Position numbers and translations under genes: made by a program
Shown here: positions 42,009-49,239 of the stretch, piece after piece
Position numbering within the stretch: the first letter of the stretch is position 1
How the letters are laid out: each line of letters begins with the position of its first letter
NCBI GenBank assembly: GCA_019359375.1
Contig: JAHHHL010000012.1
Coordinates: forward strand, 62,001-126,000
DNA from: Lyngbya sp. HA4199-MV5
Lineage (GTDB): Bacteria; Cyanobacteriota; Cyanobacteriia; Leptolyngbyales; Leptolyngbyaceae
DNA: 64,000 bases
Reading direction: 5' to 3'
Notes under the pieces: generated by a model
Told to the model about the DNA's origin: nothing
The model's database searches: none
The model's input: the letters and a program-made list of their open reading frames with translations, nothing else

Positions 42009-42666
42009 CAGCTTTTACTGGATTGAGAAAATTGGTACCGAGGATCAGAGAATACTGAGCGATCGCTTCATTTGCCGCGTCAAGATACTCTTTCGGCGCG
42101 ATCGCTTTGTCGCTAACAGCTTCTCCTTTCTTGACCGCACGTAAGGCATGAAGGCAGGCTAATGAATCAATGAAGCGGTCTTTCAACACGGCGAACTGCT
42201 CAACATCGCCCGATAGCGACCCATAACGCTTGGAGGCTTTGGCATAATCGCGGTACTGCTCAGCGTAAGTTTGCACTAACCAATACTCGGCATTGCTGCT
42301 CTTCTGCGCCTGTCGCTGAAACTGGTCGGCTCTGATCTTAATGAGCAACCCGAAATCACGATCACCTGTCGCAACGGCTTTATCCAGTGTGCTAATCAAG
42401 TCATCCATTGATGGTGAGTCAGTGGCAGGGGCTAGAGCTTGCCCATCCTTCTGCACCTGCCTCTGCACAGCAGCATCACGGACTGGTGTAGCTGGTGGGT
42501 TCTGGTGGGGTCGGGTAATCAGAGGCAACGCGATCGCGCCCACTACCACACCAAAGAACAACAGCTTACCTGCAAAGGTCGGCTTCCCTGGCGATGGGTT
42601 TGTCGAAGTTGGTGGGGTTGGTGTATGCCCATTTTGAGCGTTAAATTCTGGTGTGTCTGAAAGCAT
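41965..42666 (-). CDS. bitopic membrane protein of the ATPase module
   Basis: 233 aa. A Pro/Thr-rich cytoplasmic start (TPTPPTSTNPSPGKP), one membrane helix at about 32-50 (KLLFFGVVVGAIALPLI), then a helical extracytoplasmic domain. Overlaps the ATPase gene by 44 bases. No recognised family. The domain could span the periplasm toward the multidomain enzyme. Confidence 0.6.
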   Translation of the reverse strand: MLSDTPEFNAQNGHTPTPPTSTNPSPGKPTFAGKLLFFGVVVGAIALPLITRPHQNPPATPVRDAAVQRQVQKDGQALAPATDSPSMDDLISTLDKAVATGDRDFGLLIKIRADQFQRQAQKSSNAEYWLVQTYAEQYRDYAKASKRYGSLSGDVEQFAVLKDRFIDSLACLHALRAVKKGEAVSDKAIAPKEYLDAANEAIAQYSLILGTNFLNPVKADEPTKSANKPAASK

Positions 42667-42755
42667 GGTATTTCCCCACTAAAACAGTTTTCGTCCCACC
42701 AAATCAACGCAAGAATCGGACTTTGAGGTCTGTCGCTGGTGGGTGGATGGGCTTT

Positions 42756-43130
42756 CTACGGATCGACTTTTTGATCCTCTCGCAGCGAAAGCAGGTTGCT
42801 TAAGCTGTCCAATTCAGCAGCAGTCAGGGTGCCGCGCTGCATTTGACGAGTGATAAATTTAGCCACTACCGCATCGTCATCGCGCTCTGGTATCGCTAGT
42901 GCAGTGGCTATGACTGCTGCGACAACAGACAAACCAGCAAACGGCGCAATGTGCGTCATCACCACACCCAGGAAGCGCTCACGCCCCTGCACGGTGGTGG
43001 CAGGATAGTTCTCTAAATAGTGGTTGGTGGCAACGCCAGTAGCGAGAAAAGCGGCAAAACCACTAGCGATCGCGCTGCTCAGTGTCTTCAGGGTGAGGCG
43101 CTGTAAAACTTTTGAGTAAGGGTTGGGCAT
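42756..43130 (-). CDS. two-span membrane protein
   Basis: 124 aa from ATG 43130 (MPNPYSKVLQRLTLK); the longer start at 43178 is less likely. Membrane helices at about 20-38 and 65-90. Acidic cytoplasmic C-terminus (LSLREDQKVDP). Member of the same operon. Confidence 0.6.
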   Translation of the reverse strand: MPNPYSKVLQRLTLKTLSSAIASGFAAFLATGVATNHYLENYPATTVQGRERFLGVVMTHIAPFAGLSVVAAVIATALAIPERDDDAVVAKFITRQMQRGTLTAAELDSLSNLLSLREDQKVDP

Positions 43131-43178
43131 GGCTGATAGAGAGGGTATAGAGAACGCCGAAAAGGAAGGCGAGAGCAA

Positions 43179-43718
43179 TCAATCCTGAGACTTTCCCAGG
43201 CTTTGTAACGCTGTTAAACCTTCGGTGAGGCTAACAGTCTCAGCATTTGTGGCAGTGTGCAACCTGTTAGTTTCCATCTGGTAGAGACGCGCTTCTAGCT
43301 CCAACTTCTGACGCTTGGCTGCGATCGCAGCAGCGGCTTGCTTGGTCTGCTGCAATTTCTGTTCGCGCTGTTGAATGTCAACTGCCATTGAGGTTTCAAG
43401 CTGATCAGCCGCATTGATGAACTGAGCGGCTAGAGCCAACGGATCTTCGTAGGTTTGCACCTCAGAGACTCGTAAACCTTCCAGGGTGTACGTTTGTGGC
43501 AACTGAGGAGCGCCTAAAACAATCTGATGGTTACCAACCTCTACGGTTACAGGGGAAGCCTCAACGACTGGCTTCAGGTCAAACTCATGCATGAGCATGT
43601 CAAGGTCAACAGGGTTAAGACCATCCGTGATGTCCAAATTCAACTCTTGACAACGACGGTGAACGGTCGTTTTAGAAAGCTTGTTGTCCCTGCAAAATTT
43701 GGTTAAAGATGTGTTCAT
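43179..43718 (-). CDS. helix-turn-helix/coiled-coil protein, first gene of the module
   Basis: 179 aa. Residues about 5-30 (LTKFCRDNKLSKTTVHRRCQ) form a helix-turn-helix resembling resolvase- or MerR-like readers; a beta section follows (VEVGNHQIVLGAPQ), then a long Gln/Ala-rich coil about 95-165. It could regulate its own operon or recruit DNA to the ATPase. The array of GGAAC boxes starts 26 bases upstream of its start codon. Confidence 0.6.
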   Translation of the reverse strand: MNTSLTKFCRDNKLSKTTVHRRCQELNLDITDGLNPVDLDMLMHEFDLKPVVEASPVTVEVGNHQIVLGAPQLPQTYTLEGLRVSEVQTYEDPLALAAQFINAADQLETSMAVDIQQREQKLQQTKQAAAAIAAKRQKLELEARLYQMETNRLHTATNAETVSLTEGLTALQSLGKSQD

Positions 43719-43743
43719 TGGTCAAAAACCTCAAAGCCTTATG

Positions 43744-43870
43744 GGAACTGACTTGGAACAGGTCGGAACGGGTTGGAACACGATTCTTTCGTCAACACCT
43801 AGTTCCAATCGTGTTCCAAGGGCGTTCCACGAATGAAATCACGGTAACACATTTATCCCCTTTGTGTTCC
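43744..43870. promoter_or_regulatory. phased GGAAC operator/iteron array
   Basis: GGAAC at 43744, 43755, 43765 and 43775 (steps 11, 10, 10), then its complement GTTCC at 43802, 43813 and 43824 (steps 11, 11) and one more at 43866. TTGGAACACGATT (43773-43785) is perfectly inverted at 43807-43819. Helical spacing on both sides of a centre suits cooperative ribbon-helix-helix binding, and the array sits between two divergent genes. Confidence 0.75.
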
Positions 43871-43927
43871 CTTAGTAGGGGTGAAATTAGGTAGATTAGT
43901 AGAAATGTGTAGCAAAGGCGTAAGATT

Positions 43928-44188
43928 ATGACTGAAACATCCCCTACTAGCACCATTGACGATATGCCACCAACCGACGCGCAAAAGATGGAGCGGATCG
44001 ACTTTGCCGTACCCAAACCGTTGCTTGATGAAGCGATCGCAATGGCAAAGGAAGATGGGTTTAAGCCCGCTGAATTTTTCCGGCAGGTATGGCTAGACGG
44101 GTTGTTCGCTTACGCAGAGAAAAGCAACAAAGTCTTAGTGAATCGCAAGCTTAGGCGACAAGCCACAGAGACGGATGAATCTAAATAG
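43928..44188 (+). CDS. ribbon-helix-helix (CopG/Arc-type) DNA-binding protein
   Basis: 86 aa. After a flexible start, ERIDFAVPKPLLDEAIAMAK, then GFKPAEFFRQVWLDGLFAY, shows the beta strand plus two helices of ribbon-helix-helix repressors; a basic tail follows (NRKLRRQ). It lies downstream of the phased GGAAC boxes, its likely target. Such proteins act as autoregulators of plasmid copy number, partition or transfer operons. Confidence 0.75.
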   Translation: MTETSPTSTIDDMPPTDAQKMERIDFAVPKPLLDEAIAMAKEDGFKPAEFFRQVWLDGLFAYAEKSNKVLVNRKLRRQATETDESK

Positions 44189-44196
44189 CCAACTAA

Positions 44197-44228
44197 AACC
44201 CCTGTCGTCACTGGCAAGGGTTTCTTGT
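44197..44228 (+). terminator. terminator after the ribbon-helix-helix gene
   Basis: AACCCCTG pairs with CAAGGGTT (one mismatch) around an 10-base loop, followed by TTTCTT. Confidence 0.65.
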
Positions 44229-44470
44229 ATGCGGTAAGGGGCTTTACTGCGACGGCTTTGTGGAGTACCTTGGGTATACCTATGCTTCAACCTGGATATA
44301 CCCCTGAATTTAGAGCTGCGCGTAGAAACCTCCGTCGTGGGCTATGCCCCAACCTGGAGTTACTAGAGCACATCTATCAGCAAAACTGGGAAGACCATTT
44401 GGGGGAGTCTGAGAAAGTAGTGGCTAGAGAGTGCCTTCGGGAATATGGAGTAGCAGACCAATGGCTGTAG
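44225..44470 (+). CDS. small hypothetical protein with duplicated N-terminus
   Basis: 81 aa from a TTG at 44225; Met 20 is an alternative start. The stretch GFTATALWSTLGIP recurs, mostly with synonymous changes, at 44813-44872, so this reading frame has been under selection. The rest is helical and basic (FRAARRNLRRG). Unknown function. Confidence 0.45.
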   Translation: MYAVRGFTATALWSTLGIPMLQPGYTPEFRAARRNLRRGLCPNLELLEHIYQQNWEDHLGESEKVVARECLREYGVADQWL

Positions 44471-44775
44471 CAGTTGACCTGAGAGCGATCGATGCGTGGT
44501 TTGACCAAGTGCAAGGCTGGACACCTGTGCAGGCTGTTACCAATGAAGGTGTGCCACTTCCAGCTAACGCCTTGCCCGTTGTCACCCTAGAGCAAGTAAA
44601 GACGATCGCGTCTAAGTGCGAATGGGTTGAGATTGACGATATGTCTGACACCCCCTACGCCCAAAGCGGTTTTATGCATCCTGAAGGTATAAGCGTTGGC
44701 TGGGGTCACCCCGATGATGCCTTTAATGGCAAGGCTGGCACAGGGGTATTGTTCTTTAATGCCTATCGGTTTTAG
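44461..44775 (+). CDS. hypothetical protein
   Basis: 104 aa from ATG 44461, overlapping the upstream stop. MAVAVDLRAIDAWFDQVQGW, then a compact domain ending VLFFNAYRF. No family known. Confidence 0.55.
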   Translation: MAVAVDLRAIDAWFDQVQGWTPVQAVTNEGVPLPANALPVVTLEQVKTIASKCEWVEIDDMSDTPYAQSGFMHPEGISVGWGHPDDAFNGKAGTGVLFFNAYRF

Positions 44776-44812
44776 CGAGCGATCGCTCTCCCGATCAAAC
44801 CCGTCATAAGGT

Positions 44813-44920
44813 GGCTTTACCGTGAAGGGTTTGTGGAGTACCTTAGGTATACCGATACCAGAACAGCCTGGAGCGATCGCGGATGTTGACCGACCCGGAG
44901 CACTACGAAGAGTGGTCTGA
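44813..44920 (+). pseudogene. truncated copy of the 44225 gene start
   Basis: Encodes GFTVKGLWSTLGIP, matching 44225-44470 at DNA and protein level (ACT/ACC, TTG/TTA, CCT/CCG, CAA/CAG are synonymous differences), then diverges and stops after about 35 codons. It overlaps the start of 44883-45113, so it may also be a short upstream ORF. Confidence 0.45.
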
Positions 44921-45113
44921 TGAGGTTTGGGCTAAAACTCCTGAAGAGGCAGAAAAGCTTTGCCAATCCCTTGCTGGTCATGCTTTGACAGAGATCTTGC
45001 AAGTGACCCAAAAAACCAAATCAGCTTCTCGAAACGGTACGTTCAAGTTTGTCTGTTGGTTCAAAACGGAGCAAGCATCTTATGACACTAGCGACAGCGA
45101 CAGCACCGATTGA
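44883..45113 (+). CDS. hypothetical protein, paralogue of 48620-48841
   Basis: 76 aa. MLTDPEHYEEWSDEVWAK, then QVTQKTKSASRNGTFKFVC, aligns over most of its length with the 73-aa protein at 48620. The next gene overlaps by 32 bases, as in the second copy. A conserved two-gene unit of unknown function. Confidence 0.65.
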   Translation: MLTDPEHYEEWSDEVWAKTPEEAEKLCQSLAGHALTEILQVTQKTKSASRNGTFKFVCWFKTEQASYDTSDSDSTD

Positions 45114-45414
45114 GGGGCTTAAAGCTCTCTTTTACCCGCCCAAGCGTGGCGAGCACTGGCTTTCAATTAACCTGGCGTTAGTAGATGACGTAGCGGAAAC
45201 ATTTGCTGTTGCTAAAGGTCTGGGGTTTAAGCCCGAATTAGCGCAGATTTCTAGCCGTCAACGGGTAGAGCTTCATGCACTCCTTTTTTATGAACAGACC
45301 AACGGTGATCCGATGACTACGACGAATCTGGACGACAAAATTGACTATCTAGCCGACCAAATTAACCCGGCTGCCATTCGCCATCCTTATGGGGGAAGGC
45401 TTTTACACACATAA
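45082..45414 (+). CDS. hypothetical protein, paralogue of 48822-49127
   Basis: 110 aa from ATG 45082. Shares LSINLALVDD, GLGFKPELAQ, VELHALL, and DKIDYLADQINPAAIR with the second copy. Probably works with the overlapping partner upstream. No domain recognised. Confidence 0.65.
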   Translation: MTLATATAPIEGLKALFYPPKRGEHWLSINLALVDDVAETFAVAKGLGFKPELAQISSRQRVELHALLFYEQTNGDPMTTTNLDDKIDYLADQINPAAIRHPYGGRLLHT

Positions 45415-45426
45415 CAGGAAAGCGGT

Positions 45427-45702
45427 ATGTCTGTGAACTTCACAATTGAGTTCGATGCTCAAGCGGAAGGCTATCAAGCCGAAGATATTGAGCAGTTGCT
45501 GAAGCAGATCTCTAAGAGCGCTGCCTGCCTCTCGACGGTAGTGATTTTGAAAAACGCTCACTACCTGACCACAAAAGCATTTTCTTTACTTCATGACTAT
45601 CTGCAAAAGCACTCAACACGGGTACTGATGGTGCTCATCTCTAGCGATCGCTCTCGCATTTTCCCACCCTTGCTTGCACTTGTTGTAGAAACCCCTCTGT
45701 GA
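45427..45702 (+). CDS. microprotein resembling an AAA+ clamp-loader core
   Basis: 91 aa. The segment VVILKNAHYLTTKAFSLLHD, then YLQKHSTRVLMVLISSDRSR and IFPPLL, follows the Walker B to sensor-1 pattern of DnaX/HolB (VxILDEAHxLTxxAxxxLLKxLE...xxFILxTSDxxxxxPxxxSR). The DE of Walker B is replaced by KN, and there is no Walker A, so it cannot hydrolyse ATP. It might imitate or block a clamp-loader subunit. Weak but specific resemblance. Confidence 0.45.
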   Translation: MSVNFTIEFDAQAEGYQAEDIEQLLKQISKSAACLSTVVILKNAHYLTTKAFSLLHDYLQKHSTRVLMVLISSDRSRIFPPLLALVVETPL

Positions 45703-45713
45703 GCCTCAACGCT

Positions 45714-46094
45714 ATGAGCAACCAGGCAGATTTAGTGACCAAAGATGAATTTGAAACGGTCAAGCAACTACTAGCAAGCGCTGCTCGGTATGCTGAGTCT
45801 TCACATCAACGGCTGGATCAAGTCTCGATTCAACAGCAGCAGTCGGCTCAAGAAACGCGTGAACTGAGGGAGTCTCAGAAGCAGTCGGCTCAAGAAACGC
45901 GTGAACTGAGAAAGTCTATCCGCGAACTAAGAGAAGCCCAAAAGCAGACCGATCAGCAGTTGCAGTCTTTCATTTTTGAAGCGCAGCGGCTCTTTACGCA
46001 GCAAGCCGCCAGCATTGAACAGCTTAAAGGCATGAATGAACGGCTGGATGGCGTACTGGCTTATCTCATCCGCAAAGAGCAACGAGGCGAATAG
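45714..46094 (+). CDS. coiled-coil protein with internal repeat
   Basis: 126 aa from ATG 45714; a GTG at 45699 overlapping the upstream TGA is an alternative. The central coil contains QSAQETRELR twice, encoded by a 30-bp perfect direct repeat (45839-45868 and 45881-45910). Similar proteins with N-terminal DEFE and C-terminal M-ERLDG-LAYLIRK are common in cyanobacteria. Role unknown. Confidence 0.65.
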   Translation: MSNQADLVTKDEFETVKQLLASAARYAESSHQRLDQVSIQQQQSAQETRELRESQKQSAQETRELRKSIRELREAQKQTDQQLQSFIFEAQRLFTQQAASIEQLKGMNERLDGVLAYLIRKEQRGE

Positions 46095-46125
46095 CCTTGC
46101 GTAGCGCTTAACTCATTCTTCCTTC

Positions 46126-46150
46126 AACCCTCGATCGCTACATCGAGGGC
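46126..46150 (+). repeat. AACCCTCGAT hairpin, terminator-family copy
   Basis: AACCCTCGAT-CGCTAC-ATCGAGGG, the same stem-loop as at 46751 but with no T run. Confidence 0.45.
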
Positions 46151-46260
46151 GACATTGACGGATTCCTCGACCAGTACCGCTAATTGCAAAGAATAGCGCT
46201 GCCAGTTAGAGTCGGCAGCGCTATAGTGATTTTGCAATTTCAACTCGTTCAATTCTACTT

Positions 46261-46614
46261 ATGGATACACAACCTAAAGAAATCGATCAATTCTTGTTCT
46301 TTTTCGTCAAAGGTGCCAACGAATTTGACCGACCAGTTACAGAAATTACCTTGAGTGTTCATGGTCTGCTGGTCACTGGTCAAATCATTGGCGCTGCTTT
46401 TTACGCCGAACAATTCAGTCAAGGCAAAGGCAAAGAGTCAGAACAAGCCTATGAACAGATCCGGCAAGACATCCTAGCGCAACAGGATTTGTATATTCAC
46501 TTGCAAAATGCCAGGGTGCTGCTGAGTCGGGATTTCATTCCCACTGAAAGCACCGTTCTCTGGCGTGGAAGACTGGACGCGATCGACGGCTTTTTCTGGG
46601 GGCGTCTCGTCTAA
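46261..46614 (+). CDS. GvpU-like protein
   Basis: 117 aa. The pattern ITLSVHGLLVTGQIIGAAFY, then YIHLQNARVL, and LWRGRLDAIDGFFWGRL matches the gas-vesicle accessory GvpU family. No other gas-vesicle gene is in the window, so it may have another function here, since GvpU-like proteins often occur outside gvp clusters. Its own terminator (46751) follows after a 136-base spacer. Confidence 0.55.
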   Translation: MDTQPKEIDQFLFFFVKGANEFDRPVTEITLSVHGLLVTGQIIGAAFYAEQFSQGKGKESEQAYEQIRQDILAQQDLYIHLQNARVLLSRDFIPTESTVLWRGRLDAIDGFFWGRLV

Positions 46615-46750
46615 AGCGCTGCGAGCTTGCAAAATCTCTGCCATCATTTTTAATGGCTGCATGTCTGGATGCATGACGACTTTCATAGGGCATAGCAAAG
46701 ATAGCAACATCCCTACTATGCCCTAAGAGTTTGAGACAAACTATGCTTTT

Positions 46751-46781
46751 AACCCTCGATCGCTACATCGAGGGTTTCTTT
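46751..46781 (+). terminator. intrinsic terminator
   Basis: Perfect 10-bp stem AACCCTCGAT/ATCGAGGGTT with a 6-base loop followed by TTCTTT. Nearly identical stems occur at 46126 and 49988. Confidence 0.75.
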
Positions 46782-46878
46782 ATGGGCACCACATGCCGCA
46801 CCACTGGTAGTTGCCCACTTCGGTAGCACGTCGCGATGATCCGTCAAGAATCACTGTGGCTTAAGCCCAGTGAGTATT

Positions 46879-48462
46879 TCAAGCCTCCACTGCTAAGGCG
46901 ATCGCACTTTCTACCAGATCCCAATCACTAGCAGGGTAAAGATTGATGGGTCGCACTTCACCGTTGATGATGCCGCCTCGCTGTTGAGGGCTAGAGCCGT
47001 GACGGTTGCGGTACATGCGGGCGGCTTGAATGCCTGCTTGTTGGATCTGGAAGGGAGAGAGCAATCTGCCATTGAGCTTGGCGTAGTCAGAGACAGTGAG
47101 CGGGTCAGGTTCGATGATGGGTCTGGTGGATGTGATGTCCTTCGTCAGGTCTTCCAGGTGCATCAATTGCACAGCGCGGGACAATTGACCCGTGAGGATA
47201 TTTTTGAGCGTGGAGCCTTCGGGTAGTGCCTCAATCTCGGTCGCGGTGCGCGTCGCTTGTGCGATGCGATCGAGCACCAGCAGCTTTGGATCAAGCGCGG
47301 CGAGTGGGGGCGTTGGGGTTGAAGGTGGGGTTGCGACCGCTGGGGTCACGTCCACCGTAGTGGTCGCTGGCTCCAAAAAGGTTTCTGTCTCAGCCGGGGC
47401 GATCAGAGCTTCACTCTCGCTGGCAGCGATCGTCTTCTTGCCCAGTTGGTTGAGCGCTTGGTGGAGGGTGAGATTTTTCAGTGCGCCTTCAAGCTGGTCA
47501 CGTCCTTCCCAAAGTTGCATGGCACGTTGGGCTTTACGCTCTTGGATGCCGCGTTGTTTGAGAAACGGTAGCCATTCGCCGTACTTACATACCTCTCGTT
47601 TGAGCAAGAGCTTTTCACCCAGTTCGAGGTAGAGCAGTAGGGCAGACTTGCCCGATCGCACGGCGACAGTTTCCGCTTCGACAGCACGCAGATAGAGTTC
47701 GCTGATCTGATCGTCCAGGGAGAGGGCAGCGAGTTGAGGCAACAGACCCACTGTGGCGGTTAACTTTTGGGCTGGGTCAGATTTGGTGGTCATCGACGCT
47801 GCCAGGTAGGCAAGGGCGCGGGGTGTCCAGACAGTAAGGGTGTGAGCCTGATGCGAAAGACCGAGTTTGGTGCGGAGCGTTTTGGGTACTTTGCGCGTCT
47901 CCACGCCTAGCGTTTGCAGTGTTTCAGTGTGACGACGCTGGCAACCATACACAATGTGCAGCTCGACTTCGAGCCAGTCAGCGACGCCCTGGACGCTAGT
48001 TACTAAGTTGCCTTGCCATTTGACGAAGGGATGCGCGGGTTTGACCTGGAGGAGCGATCGCAGGAGAGCCAGGTCGGTTTGGAGGGGGGTGAGAGTAGGG
48101 GATGAGGGAGGAAGGGGTTTTAGTTGGGGGGCTTTGCCGTTAAGCTTCTGCTTGGCTTCGGAGAAGGCTTTGACCAACTTGAGCTTGCATTGCACTACTT
48201 GAGGTGTGTTGCGGCTCAGGGTCATCACGAAAAACGATTGATCTTCGTTGAGGAGGGCGTAACGCTCAGGACGACCGCCCTTACTACCTTCAAGGGGTTT
48301 CTCCGTTTCAAACGGAACAACCCCAAATGCTTGCTCTATCTGTACTTGGTGTTTCTGAATTGTTTCAAGGAAGTTGCTGTGATCAACGCCTAAACTTTCG
48401 GCAATCAAACGGGAATCAACGACTAGGATGCTATCGTGTTCTGCGACTGATAAATTAGACAT
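46879..48462 (-). CDS. Rha-domain regulator with DUF3102-like domain
   Basis: 527 aa from ATG 48462 (MSNLSVAEHDSIL), which has AAGGAG upstream; 48528 is less likely. The N-terminus (VDSRLIAESLGVDHSNFLETI, GRPERYALLNEDQSFFVMTL, RNTPQVVQCKLKLVKAFSEA) is the phage Rha antirepressor/regulator domain. Residues about 260-345 (LYLELGEKLLLKREVCKYGE, FLKQRGIQERKAQRAMQLWE) look like DUF3102. The rest is Pro/Thr-rich with a basic C-terminal part. Rha-type proteins affect lytic development; the fusion is long for the family. Confidence 0.7.
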   Translation of the reverse strand: MSNLSVAEHDSILVVDSRLIAESLGVDHSNFLETIQKHQVQIEQAFGVVPFETEKPLEGSKGGRPERYALLNEDQSFFVMTLSRNTPQVVQCKLKLVKAFSEAKQKLNGKAPQLKPLPPSSPTLTPLQTDLALLRSLLQVKPAHPFVKWQGNLVTSVQGVADWLEVELHIVYGCQRRHTETLQTLGVETRKVPKTLRTKLGLSHQAHTLTVWTPRALAYLAASMTTKSDPAQKLTATVGLLPQLAALSLDDQISELYLRAVEAETVAVRSGKSALLLYLELGEKLLLKREVCKYGEWLPFLKQRGIQERKAQRAMQLWEGRDQLEGALKNLTLHQALNQLGKKTIAASESEALIAPAETETFLEPATTTVDVTPAVATPPSTPTPPLAALDPKLLVLDRIAQATRTATEIEALPEGSTLKNILTGQLSRAVQLMHLEDLTKDITSTRPIIEPDPLTVSDYAKLNGRLLSPFQIQQAGIQAARMYRNRHGSSPQQRGGIINGEVRPINLYPASDWDLVESAIALAVEA

Positions 48463-48619
48463 GGTTCTCCTTAGTGATATTGGGTGGACTAGGGCGATCG
48501 CAGCTTTGACCGGGTGCGATCGCTTCAAACTTTGAGCGGCACACTAATCAAATCCGTCATAGGTTGTTGTGACGGATTTGAGGTTATCTTTAGAAGAAGG
48601 ACATACAGGGCGATCGTTG

Positions 48620-48841
48620 ATGCTCCAAAATCCTGAAAGCTATGAGGAATGGGAAGAAACCGTTTGGGCAAAACATAAGGATGCAGCTTGTGTGTTGTGT
48701 CAGGCGATTGCGGCTGAGGCAACGCTAACAGCGGTCATTAACGTGACTCAGGAAACGAAGAAACTTAGCAAGAACGGTACTTATAGATTTGTTTGTCGGT
48801 TTAGAAGCGAGGTAAGCCCCAATGACAGTAGCAACACTTGA
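48620..48841 (+). CDS. hypothetical protein, second copy of the 44883 type
   Basis: 73 aa from ATG 48620. MLQNPESYEEWEETVWAK, then NVTQETKKLSKNGTYRFVC, aligns with 44883-45113. Overlaps its partner gene by 20 bases, as in copy one. Confidence 0.65.
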   Translation: MLQNPESYEEWEETVWAKHKDAACVLCQAIAAEATLTAVINVTQETKKLSKNGTYRFVCRFRSEVSPNDSSNT

Positions 48842-49127
48842 GAGCGTCAAAACCTTTGCTTACATCCCAGCCAGAGGGCAACGCTTTCTCTCGGTCAATC
48901 TGGCGCTGGTTGATTTAAGTCAACTGAGTGACATCGCTAAAGCGCTTGGGTTTAAGCCAGAACTGGTACAAATGCAAGGCAAGTCTGGGACTCAAGTACA
49001 CGCGCTTTTGTGGCAAGGGTCGATCGAGGATACGCCTGCTGATCTGGATGCACGAGTGGAGGTGCTGGCGGATCAGGTGAATACGGAAGCGATCCGCTAT
49101 GCCACTGGCGCTTGGACTAATCGCTGA
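48822..49127 (+). CDS. hypothetical protein, second copy of the 45082 type
   Basis: 101 aa. LSVNLALVDL, ALGFKPELVQ, QVHALLW, and DARVEVLADQVNTEAIR match 45082-45414. The retained overlap and similar lengths show that the pair was duplicated as a unit and both copies remain intact. Confidence 0.65.
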   Translation: MTVATLESVKTFAYIPARGQRFLSVNLALVDLSQLSDIAKALGFKPELVQMQGKSGTQVHALLWQGSIEDTPADLDARVEVLADQVNTEAIRYATGAWTNR

Positions 49128-49197
49128 GCTTCAAACTTTCATTACTTACACATCACCTCCTTACCAGAGCTTTATCAAAAGCTCGCGGATTTCCTCT

Positions 49198-49237
49198 GTT
49201 GACCGGGAACTCTTTAAACGAACTTATCCCGGTCAAC
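49198..49237 (+). promoter_or_regulatory. inverted repeat in the lipoprotein leader
   Basis: GTTGACCGGGA (49198-49208) and TCCCGGTCAAC (49227-49237) form perfect 11-bp arms ending two bases before the start codon, so folding would hide the ribosome-binding region; alternatively an operator. Confidence 0.55.
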
Positions 49238-49239
49238 CT

